Below, in pieces: positions 12,172 to 24,500 of a stretch of 64,000 bases of DNA. This DNA comes from Branchiostoma floridae (taxonomy: Eukaryota > Chordata > Leptocardii > Amphioxiformes > Branchiostomatidae): the NCBI RefSeq assembly GCF_000003815.2, contig NC_049984.1, positions 9,516,398-9,580,397 of the forward strand. Direction: 5' to 3'. Below the pieces are notes generated by a model. It saw nothing but the letters and a program-made list of their open reading frames with translations, had not been told where the DNA came from and searched no databases. The position numbers and the translations under genes are program-made. The first letter of the stretch is position 1. Each line of letters opens with the position of its first letter.

Positions 12172-12941
12172 ATAGATCAGTGAACTTGTGTAAACACACA
12201 CAATGAGCAAGTGTACAAGTGTTTTTAATGTCTGTTCTTTGTTTAGCTTGAAAATATTCAGAGAAAAAATTCTACATCAAATCTCTTTTATACTGTCCAC
12301 AAAAAAAATTCTATATCAAATCTCTTTTAATACTGTCCAAATACAATGTACATGTAGGCGCTTTAACGACCTGGACCTCTTGACAAAAATGGTCCTCCTG
12401 ATAAAAGGATTGCACTTATTGTTTGTAAAAGAAGTATCAAAGTTATAGACTGACATCTCTTTTACATTATACCTGATTTGTGTGTGACTTTAAAAACATG
12501 ATTTTTTTTTACACAATGTATGTGAATGCAATGAATATTTACTAGAATACTAGTATTTCAGGTTTCACTTTTTGTGTATGATCAAATGCTGCATGCTGCT
12601 ATATGACTTCTTTCACTACATCACTGTATTGTTTGCAAAAAAAGTATCAAAGTTATAGACTGATTTAAGCTAAGTTACATGTCTTCTATGTCGTTCCTGA
12701 TTTGTGTTTGACTATAAAAACATGAATTCCTTGCACAATGTATGTCAACTCATTGAATATCTGATTACAAGACTATTTCATGATTTCACTTATTGTTCAT
12801 TATTGAATGCTGCTATATGACTCCTTACGATAAATGGTCTGCTCTACAATTATGATGTTGTTTTTTGACATTATAGAGCCACAATGAGTTGTCATTAATT
12901 TAGAACATTCATATTTTCATTTTCATGGCACAAAATAGAAA
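12172..12941. repeat. Gene-free interval with a tandem duplication of about 210 bp
   Basis: This lies between two converging genes. A block beginning near GTATCAAAGTTATAGACTGA at about 12434 and running through CACAATGTATGTgaa to ATGCTGCTATATGACT recurs from about 12644, diverged but in the same order. A shorter 38-bp duplication (ATCAAATCTCTTTTATACTG type) is at about 12270-12345. No gene is seen. Confidence 0.65.
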
Positions 12942-15900
12942 TCACTGAGCATGAGTTTTATCCTCCCGTTGACTGATGATGGCCGTCCCAGTCAGGAAGC
13001 GAGCCACACCAAAGAGCAGCATGATGGCGATGGTCGTGGACATCACTGTTACGTAGTGGCTGATGCTGCGGAGAAACAGAGAGTTAATCAACAAGGTAGT
13101 CTCACATGTGCAACTGATGACAGTGGTGGAAGTATCATTCTGTGTATTCATTATCCATGAAATTTGGATGGAGGACTTTTTAATCATACCAAAGCAATAA
13201 GTAATACCTTGTGCCAATCTCCAGTCAACTGCCTGTGTCCTGCACCAGGAAGAAAAAGTGCTGGAGGAAACACACAAAAAAGATGCATTATGGTAAACCA
13301 TAATTTTAGTATTCTATAAAGTCATGTTTTTTATTTGCAAAAATCGGGTAATGTACTTAGATAAAAAAACTACTCCCATTACCATGTACTGTTAAACCTG
13401 CCCAAGACGACCACTCGGGGGACCGGGAAAAAGCGGTCGATTTGGACAGGTGGTCGCTGAGAAGAGTATCGACTCAAAACATGCCCGATGCAAAGTATAA
13501 ATAGTTTCCGTGGTGTTTAATGGCAAATAGCAATCCGCTGCCATCCTTATTCTAGCAATCCGCCGCCATCCTTATTCTAAACATAACATCGTAATGGAAG
13601 TCAAAATCCGACGCAAAATGGCCAATTTCGGCACAAAACCGCGATAGTTATCATCAAAAATCGATGAAAACCTCAATTTTGAAAATGACGCGGTCGTTAT
13701 GGGTCCCAATTTGGGCCGGTCGCGGTCGCGTTGGCCAGGTGGTCGTTGAGAAAAGGTCGCTTAATGCTTACGTCAATGGGAAAAAAATCGGGACCGAGAA
13801 AAAGCGGTCGAAATGGCCAGGTGGTCGCTGAGAAGAGGTGGTCGCTCGGGCAGGTTTGACTGTACTACTTTTGTAGTGTTCTATCATGTTACATGTTACC
13901 TACAAGCATGTTACTATCATTAAGAAAACAGGACTATCATAATATTGATCACTTAATAATCAATTGAATGGAAAATGTAATACAAACTGTATCTTCTTAC
14001 CAGTCCCATAAGATCAGACATCAACAGGACTGTCAGGAAAAGGCTGTTGAATGACAAGAAAAGAGATATTGATAGAAACATACACTGCTGGATGTTTGAA
14101 AAGTAGTTTTTTTTTTTTTTTACTCAATGGTCACCTCATAACAAGGCCTGAAGGCCACTCAATGTTACGGGTTACATGATTGGAACTGTAACAGCAACTC
14201 TTCGCCCTAGGTCAGAAACATCATGATTGAGACCAGCCCAATTGCTCACTATATAATAACTGACCCAATAGGCGAAGCAGGGGTTACGAGGGCTGCTCGG
14301 GAGATTCCCTACCCCTATTTTGGCCGGAATGGTTTGATCCGCTCGGGTGGATGTTCGCACATGTGGCGGGTTCTTTAACGTGCATAGGGTATGACTCTCC
14401 CCATACACGGGACCTCCATTTAACGTCCTATTCAAGGGACGACTCATTTTTCACTTGAGTAAAGTGAGGAAAGTCGTGTAAAGTGCCTTTCCCAAGGGCA
14501 CAAGACCGGCAACACGGCATGCGGATTCGAACCAGCGACCTCTCGGTCACGGGCCGAATACACTACCACTGTGCTACGCGGCCCCACAAACCTATGCAAA
14601 CATTGCTACCTGGGTGACAATCCACATCAAAAGTAAAAGCCCAAAAATATACATAATAATATATAGGCATGAAACTCTTGCATAAAATTTGGTCCAAACC
14701 TTACCACAAAGTAGACTTGACTTATCTACAGTGACATTTGATTACTGCATGTGTGTGGTGTACTAAAAGATAACATTTATAATCAAGAACTACAGTCATA
14801 GGATTGATAGAGACAAGAGATTAATGCCATATATCAGCTCATTCATGCTTATCTTTCACACCAAGTATGTACATTGATCATAATCACCTTCTTGTTGGCA
14901 CCTGTACTACCACATCTACTGCCCTGAACGCACAGGTCACCATCAGGAATGGAACCATGATCTACAAAAAAACAACAATTGAAAAGAAAAATAATTGAGA
15001 TATGTACATGTAAGCACATCAGTCCATAGAAACAACAAAGTTCATTACAGGGGAAAATCCTTGATAGAAGGACCAAAGAAGCCATTTATATTCAGAGCTT
15101 TACAACCTTTCCCTAAACAGACAAGGTGGGCACATAGACTTCCTGCAACTTATGATCCACTGCTCACTGAGTCATGTGTGCTCTCTACATAACATGACAT
15201 CACAGAATCAGTACACTGTTAATTCCTTGACAAAGGCTGGAGTTATTCAGTAAAAAAATTTTAGTGTTGGAAATTACAGTTCAACTTGTTCCAGAATGAT
15301 GTCTACCAACATAGATGAACTTTCATGTTAAAATTCATTACAATGAAAAATGAATAACAGTGAGTCCCCACCTTCAACAGCAGCAGTGAGCCCATAACGA
15401 ATGGGTTGAAGACTGTGAGAAAGCAGTATATGGACTGAGGGTCAAAACTGTAAGGAAAGAAAAATTATGTACCAAATGTTGATATAGGAGGTTTGAACGA
15501 TTTCCCATTTTTTTCTTTAGGACAGCCTATTTATAGGACAATAATCCTACAGCAATTAACATTATGTAGCCTTCCTAACTCTGTCAGTGAATCATGACAG
15601 TCAAATAGCGCTAGCGGAGTACAGCTCACCACCTTGGAGATGTAGATTTCCATACAGATTAACATTGTATACATGTAACAGTGTGACAGGTAATACCACT
15701 TCAACATATAACTTTAATGGAGGTGAAATGACATTGAGATTTCTAAAAATCTGCCTCACCTGTTAATACTTGCTATATTCCCTGTGCCAAAGAATGCTGT
15801 GATTATGAAAAATACCTGAGAGGATGGTTAAGGATCAACGTGACAAGGCAATACAATATAAGCCGCCATAAAACAGTCAAGGACGACGACTACACATTAT

Positions 15901-18900
15901 GATTCTGAACCATAATGTCATTACAATACAATGGATGATATCAAACAAACTACTAGTAACATGTACCAATACGAATCAAATTGACCAATGACATTAACAT
16001 GCTGGTTTAGCCTGTTTATAAAAGAAACTACTGATCAACAAATTACCAAATATTTGTAAGTGATCTACTTATAAAGGATAAAGATCTAGTAAGGATACAA
16101 AGAAATAGGCATGGCGAATGTTGTCTGTTGTCATCTGCTTTCTGTTGCTGTCTGGCAGCACTACTGTGAATGAAATGTCTTCCAGCTGGAAGAAATAAAC
16201 CGATTGACTTATTCAACACCAGAACAGAAGACAAGGTTTTCAATATACAACAAAAGCAATGGACAAAGCAAAATCTTAAGATGAAACAATCAGTACAGTA
16301 TGTTTACTAATCACTAAGGGATATGATGTTATTTGGAGCACAATGCCATGGACAAGTATAAGAAATACGTAAATGCAGTGTTACCTTTCTGTGACTATAG
16401 TTTGACAGTCCATGTTCCATTTGTAGCCAGAAGAACATGGTGAAACCCAAGGTCAGACAGAACAGGGCCTCATGAGTGGGGGGAGTCAAGGTCATAATTT
16501 GAATTACTGAGAAGCCCTTTTGACTTATCAATGTATCATTACATATGCTCTTAATAAGGTATATGCATTATATACAAAATATGTCCCAATGCATTGAAGC
16601 AGGTTTTTCTTAAATGCCACCAGCATTGCATTTGATCTTAATGACACATCATGGTACATGATTGTATAAGACCTTCCACATGTTATACATCAGGTAAGAC
16701 ACAAAATGTAGCTGCTACAAAAGGATATGCTGTGGACAGCAGCAGGTACAGGGTCATGAGGGCCAGGCTGATGCTGAGGAGTCTGGGATACAGCAGGCGC
16801 AGACTCAACAGGGGAAGCAGGAAGGTGCAACCTGCATGGGGGCCAGTACACACAAATAGATAAAAGTTATGACCCCCTCCTACAAAAGTAGTGTGTTCCT
16901 GATGTCACTGCTGGAAATAGATGGGTCATTCTGTGAACAAGGTTGAGATTGACCAAAAATTCAAAGGGGTATGTCCCTATCATTTAATTCAGTGTTGAAA
17001 GTAAAGTAAAGCATTTTCTATAACATATTCTACCAACACAGATAACCTTTCATGCTAAAATAGATAAAAGTGTTGAAGTTATTGACATTTCTGTAAATAT
17101 CCATAGGTAGTGCTGCAAATAAGTCTTTAGACAACCCTGTTCTCTTGAGACAAACAATTTCATAGGACATTCAAATTACTCTAAGATTTGCAATTGCTTA
17201 CTTATCATTTCGTAAACTGTCATGGTTTATCAAAAGAACAGTAAGATTTATTACTGACCTAACATGGTCCAACTAAACACTTGGTTGAAGACAGGGTTGC
17301 CCTCCTTGTTCAGCAGACTGGCAGCTGTACTGTGTCTCACATATATAGACATGACCATCAACAGTATCTGAAGGGGTGACAGATATGAAGATTAACACAA
17401 ATAAGATCTTGCTACACAAACTTTCAAGCACATTATCTGAGTCTGACTCAAAAAGCAGTTTTCATCAAACAGAAAAGGAAGAAACAGAGACAAACACTGG
17501 ATGTATTACATCACAATCATGTATTTTATGTGGACCACTGGATGAATAGCAGGCAACATAATATTGTTAGCTAAATGTGGATCTAAATAAAGTCAAAGTC
17601 AACTCAACACTGACCTGTGTTATGATCAATACAAGGGATGATTTGGAGTTACTTGACAGAAGTTTGGTCTCTTTTCTGTTCAGAAACAAATTTGATTATT
17701 ACAGCAAAACCCATGATACATTCTGCAATCAGAAGAATGAAAAAATATCATTGTGAAATAGAGAGAGGCAGGAGAATAGCAACCAGACCTCTCCATATCT
17801 GACATTACCTTGAGGCACACCAAAAGGCAGCAACAGCCCCAAGGATTCCTGCCCAAATCCTAAAATCAGAAGAAATTTTGGTATTTTGTAAGATTTTGGA
17901 AAGTGGGAGTGATGATGAATGATAATCACACAAAAAACAATATCTTTAATCATAAATGGCATGTCTTCCTAGAAATGTTAAGACACTTTCAGAATAATGA
18001 TTCAGTGCTTACACCAATGAGTAATTTGGCTCTCTTCCAACGACTGGCAGCGTGGGGAAAACAGCCAGAAGTAGGGAGGATACAGTCCAGCCCACCAAAG
18101 CCATCTGCAGAAAGTGAAGTACCATAGATAAAATAAAGAATTGGTCACTCTTCCTGTAGTAGTTGCGATCACTCAAAATTTAGTATTGGGAGATGTTACA
18201 TCAGAATTTTTTCCAAACATTTTATACTGTTAACATCAATGCAAACGTCTCTGGTAATTGGCTTGTGAGAGGTAATTGGCTTGGAACAATGCATTCCCAC
18301 CTGTCCACAGTGGATATTGGGAGCCAGCCAAGGCCACAGGGCCATGGCCACTAGTCCTAATGTCAGCAGCTGTCGCCAGAAGAAACTCAAAACCTGCACG
18401 GGTCGTACAACAGGACTAATCTTTAGTACTGTGACATAAGACATCACAGGACGAATAGCTGCTATAAATAAGATACAAAGTACCAAAGATAGGCACAATG
18501 TGTGGAACTGATAAATGATTCTGTTCCAATAAGAGACACAGCATGGAGAACTGATACATGATTTAGCACCAAGGACAGGCACAATGTGCACAACAGATAC
18601 ATGATTCAGCACCAAGGAAAGGCACAATGTGCACAACTGATACATGATTCAGCACCAAGGAAAGGCACAATGTGCACAACTGATGCATGATTCAGCACCA
18701 AGGAAAGGCACTATGTGTGGAACTGATAAATGATTCTGTTACAATGAGAGACACAGCATGTGGAACAGCTACTTCAGCACACCTACCAACAGCTCTAAGC
18801 TGAGAACTGCAAGTACACAGGACCCAAGCAGTGAGAGAGCCAGGTTGTTGGTCTTTATGTATTCCGCCAGCCTGTAAATGTCAGATCCTCTGCAAAGGGA

Positions 18901-21538
18901 AAGTTTATGCATTAAAATTACAAATACATCCAAAATATCTAGTACAACAGTCAACTTGATGTAACATTATCCTATACACATAATTTGTGCTCTCTATAGC
19001 AAATTGTTATTATAATAGAATATTCTTTATGCTATTCTCATAATGGTAGTAGAACACATCTCAAGTTATGCCACAGGAAGTTGATTAGTACATGAAGACA
19101 TCAAAACTGCATAGAAACAACTAAAACTGCACCTCTGCAGAACACAGTAGAGAATCCAGGCAGGCGGAAGACAGTACACGTAGTATGTCCATGGAGCCTT
19201 TATCACTACAGCAAAATAGAATATGACAGCATTAACATTTCATCATAAACATGATCCTGTGAATATCAGTGACAGTGAAGTAGACATCCAGTAAACAATA
19301 TTATTGACATTGTTCCTTGGCTGTCTTAGCCTGGAATCCAGCCGTATTGTGCTTTGGTCGCTCCCCTGAGGTACACTTCCTGCCAATACGACTGGCATTC
19401 GTTAGCAATCGAACGATCGGCATTTAAATATTCGCAGATTTTATCTGCGAGATTTCTGATTGGCTGTTAGCTCCAAGTTTACAGTTTGTAATCGAACGGA
19501 ACACTACTTCTATCTTTCCCGCGAACTTTTCAGTATCACAACAACAGATCACGTGAGAAATAGCGCCTCGCGATTGGTGTTCTTCTCTCAGGGGTCATCC
19601 AATCAGCAAAGAGAAACAAATATGAATATTCATGAGTCTCCTCATTAGTGACGTAAGGGCAAATCGTTCCAATCGTAACGAATGCCAGACGTGTTCGCAC
19701 AGGAAGCAGAGCGACCAAAGCACAACACGGCTGGATTCCAGGCTATGGCTGTCTCCAGCTTTGATTTTTTTTCTGTCCCTCTCATTGTTTGGGAGCCCAT
19801 GTTGTTGATTTTCCTTGTAAAATCTGTTATTTTAAGCTTATGAAAAGACATTTTCATCAATCTTGTGGAGTGAATCTCAGATTTTTGGGACAGAGGGGTG
19901 AAACATTTGTCCTTCCCAACAAGCAAATTTCCATCCCAGGACGGAGGAATGGGTCCTGGTAATCGCCATGTATTGGACATAACAGAACACTTGACATAAT
20001 CAGATGTATGTGTGCATGTGGAAGCGGTATCACATAATGTAAGAAACAGATGAAGAACAATTCTTGTTTACCCAGAAGGAAGAGCAGGATTGCAGCTGCC
20101 AGTGTTCCACACACAAGTTCTGAGACATGGTCCTGTACCCTGGTCCATATACCCACTGAATTCTCTACCTACATGGTGGAAAAAAATAGTTGCACTTAGT
20201 GCACAGTGTGGCACTATTTTAAATACTCATTGACAACGACTGTTTTAAGCATCAAAAGGACACCCTCACACTCAGGGTTGACAATCGCAGCAAAGCCTAA
20301 CGATATCACCCCTGACAACTCAGCCACAGAATACGGTTATTAGGGGCGCCTTGCTTATGAATATTAATGAGCTTGCCTGATTTGTCGCAGGCCAATCAGC
20401 GACGGATTGCAAGTTTGGAACAAACAGCGTACGCATGGTACGGTGCGGCGTGCACAAAGATCTGTTTATCTTTGCGTGACGATAATGTTCATCTTTTTCA
20501 TATGCTAGGTAGGTATATGTGTAATAGAGTGCAGTATGTGCATGTACACTCATGTCTAGGAGATACCAAACTTGAAAGTCACTCTCACTTAGTTCTGAGA
20601 TGGCACAAGGACACTGTGAGCAATGACCCCAGGAGAGGCTTAATCACCGTTCCTCCGGTGGGGAACAGGGCTCTTTGGTCAGTGAGCACGGACTCTGTGG
20701 TCAATGTACAAGGACATCACCATATTTGGGACACAGTCCTGTGGCTTCCCATCAACTGCCCAGGATATAAGTCATCATGATTAAGACACAGAAAAATGTA
20801 ACTTTCACTAATAGATAAGGAAACATATAAATAGTAGAGGAGCACTTCTGTATGGAGTGAGAGTAAGAAGAGAGGAGAATGAGACGTTGAGAAAGAGAGA
20901 GTGAACAAAGAAGTACCGACGTAGCACCGACTCCTCGTGTTTTTCTTGGGTTTTGCGTGTACAACTAACATCGGCAGCTAATCGCACGAACTCTATGTAA
21001 GGGACGCCATCGATACCAGCTACCACACTACCACTACCCTTACATATGTTGATGCCGTGGTTACCTATACCCACAGAACTAACAACTGTTAAATTTGGTA
21101 CCTAAATAAAGACGTCTGGACGCTGAAAGTACTGTGAAACGTTATGCCGGTACTGTTATCTTGCTCTTGAATATCAATGAGTCGCCTTATATGGCGCCTT
21201 TCCGAGCTTTCGACAACAAAAAGCCATCTCTCCGATGGGCTGACAGTTGGTTAGGAGCCACGCCCCTAATAACTGAATTCTGTGGCTGAGTTGACAGGGC
21301 TGATATCGTTAGGCTTTGCCGCGATTGTCAACCCTGAGTGTGAGGGTGTAAAAGGGTTGAGATTCATAACACACAAGATGAAATAATACAGACGTCTTAC
21401 CTTGTACAGTTTTTGCTGTTGTATGATAGTGGTGTGGTCTCTTAGCAATACTAAGACAACATATGACATCCAGCCTATAAACCCTAGGGTCACACTTGTA
21501 CTGAAACAAAATGAAAACACTTGTATGACTAACATCTT

Positions 21539-21572
<34 letters not shown>

Positions 21573-24500
21573 TATGGATATTCATCTTCTTTAACAAATG
21601 ACAGAAAGCAAAATATTTTACAAGTGTCTTAAAATAGAATCTAACCATTAATTCAAGATATAATGGTTTATGAGTTAAGTCAAAATAGATTGTCCTACCA
21701 TAGAAAGAGCCTGTCATAGGTGTGATAATAATGTAGTCCTTTCAGAGCAAGGTCTATCAGCTCTCTGCACTCTAGTATCTGAAAGCAGTTAATTGAAAAA
21801 GCAAGTCAATTGGGAATAGATCAGTTATATAAACATGACTAAACAAAGGGCAGATACAGCATACAGTACTGGCATATTATTCAGTACAAATGATGTGCAC
21901 AATGTGTGGAACTGACACATGATGCAGCACCAAGGATAGGCACAATGTGTGGAACCTTGATTCAGCACCAAGGACAGGCACAATGTGTGGAACTGATGCA
22001 CGATTCAGTACCAAGGACAGGCACAATATATAGTAGTTATATGATTCAGTAGGAAGGACAGACACAATGTGCAGAACTTATATATGATTCAGTACCAAGG
22101 GCAGGCACAATGTGTGGAACTGATGCATGACTCAGCAACAAGGATAGGTACAATGTGTGGAACTGGTATATGATACTGTTCCAAGGATTTGCTCCACAGT
22201 ATGAGGAATTGATACATGGCTCAACACCAGGGACAGACATGATACACAGTACAGATAAATGATTCAGCACCAAGGACAGGCACAGTGTGAGGAACTTATA
22301 CACGATTGAGCACCCAGAGGAGACACAGTGTGTGTTAAAGATACATGAAAAGTAAAGCAAAAAATAACTTACTGCCTTTTGATACTGCTGTGTCTGCATC
22401 AAACTGATAATGTTTCTAAGCATGTTTTGTTGCTTGCTGGGTGTCAGGTCACTACGAGGGTAAAATATGAGATGAAATATTAACAAAATGTTTCCTTTCA
22501 AGGCCTTTGAAAATCTTTCAAAATGGTGCTATTTGTCAATATCAGCAAAGTAAAGCATAAAAATGAAAAGTAAAGCTCTACCTGTATGGAATGAAGAACA
22601 TTGATAATGTTGTTTCCCTCTTCTGCTTCATTTTCACCTGGGACAAACCAAAAATACAACACCATTTCTTATCACTTAGAAATGGCATTAAGCCCAGACA
22701 GAAATAATAACAAAAATATAAAGACAACAGCATTTGCACAGAATTTAGAAGGACATGGATCAGAGCTCACCTCAAATTGATCCACCACCTGTCTGGCATT
22801 AGTAAACAGACTCTCTGCCTTAAACCCATCCGTGTTGTCTAAATAGTCCAAAGGAAGGGTGCCCTAAACATATCAAACCAAAATGTTGAAGTTACAGTCA
22901 ATCACCAAATAACTATCAGGGTTCAAAATCAACCAAATGTACCTGTTTCAAAATTGATTACACTTGATGATCACATCAACAAAGCTAAATACTGTAAATG
23001 CAGAAATGTTCGCGGTGGCTTTATGTTTGAGGTTTTTGCGGTAGCCACTTCACCGCAAACTTAAAACCACCACAAACATTTTTCCATTATAGGTTTTTAC
23101 TACAGTCAATGGTGCTACCACGAACTTAAAACCACCGCGAACACTCCATTTTTTCGCTTCCACAAAAGTAAATCCCTGTAAACTTACATGTATTTACAGT
23201 AGAAAACAACGCTTACCACAGAGTTGAGTGGGAAAGGGACTCCAATGAGAGATGACATGAGAGGAGCGATATCTGCCTGTAAAACAAATGTTGTTAGAGC
23301 TATGTGAAAAGCTGTACTCCTTTATTTGATACATATCCAGACAATATTTTCTTGCATTTCAAATGGAGTACACATGAATAACCAGAAAGATATTGTCATG
23401 AAAATAAGCAGCTTGAGATAAATCTAAAACATTTCTGCTGTACCTGGTTCACATCACATCTTCTGATGTTCTCCAGCTTCCATTCTGTAAAAAAGAGAAA
23501 TTGTGGATAAACCTGAACTGCTGTTTTTTGTTCTCAGCTTGACAGCTTTATATGGAATCAGTTAAATACATACTCCTTAAATAAACTTGGGTATCAACGT
23601 AACATTAGGAAGAATTTTAGCTCAGCTTTTCACCATACCAATCTAGTTCAATTAGTTCTAGAGCAGAGTAACTATAACATAACTGACCCTGACCAAACCC
23701 ATCCATGTAGTCCTGGGTGTTTCCAGACTGAGGTCCTGCTACTCCTGCTCCCCAGGCCAGCAGGGGGGTCAGGGTTTCCGAGGGGTGGCCCGCACCATGG
23801 GAGCCTACAGGGGTGGGAAGTACAGTATTTATCTGTACATGCTTGACTATACAAAACCATGAGCATATGGAATGTGGCATCAAATAGCCAAGTGGGTAGG
23901 CTAGTGGACATGGGAGTTTGTGAGTTTGATCCCTGGCATTTCTTGCGAGACATTGTCTCATCAGAAAAGGCACTTTACATGACTTACTTCACTCCATCCA
24001 GGTATAATAACAGGTACATGACTTGGTTAGGGAGGTAAAGGTGGTGGAACCTAATGCTCCTATGGACTGATGTGCACCAACTGTTGACAATCAAGCTAAT
24101 AAACGGATGTATCATAAATGTACCTCTCATGCATCTTACATAATATGAAATTACTGATTTGGAATTTGTGCTTTTGAATTATTGCAAAATTTCACTCGGC
24201 GTACCCAAAAGCTCTGTCAACGCCGCGGTCAGGGGTGAGCTAGGAGTTTTCCCACTTTATATTGATTCACAGACACAGATGATAAAATACTGGCTTAGGT
24301 TACATAATCTCCCAAATGACAGACTTGTAAAGAAAGCATATAATACTTCTGTTGAGCTACAACAAGACTGGGCTGTGCATGTGCAAGATATGTTAAGTAG
24401 ACATGGTTTCCAAAATGTTTGGCTTAATCCTGCTGTTAATGCCAACCGTTTGGAAATATATTTAAGAACCGTCTGCAAGACACGTTTCTCTCTGGTTGGA

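Noticed and set aside
14515-14586. tRNA gene on the minus strand
   Set aside because: A and B boxes are present, but the sequence continues into a SINE body with a poly-A tail and no complete acceptor stem is seen.
16685-16863. Plus-strand frame MVHDCIRPS.. over PIGN
   Set aside because: Shadow of the PIGN exon 16831-16729 on the other strand.
20367-20780. 137-residue open frame on the + strand
   Set aside because: It lies inside a TIR element, has no recognisable domain, and its composition looks like chance.
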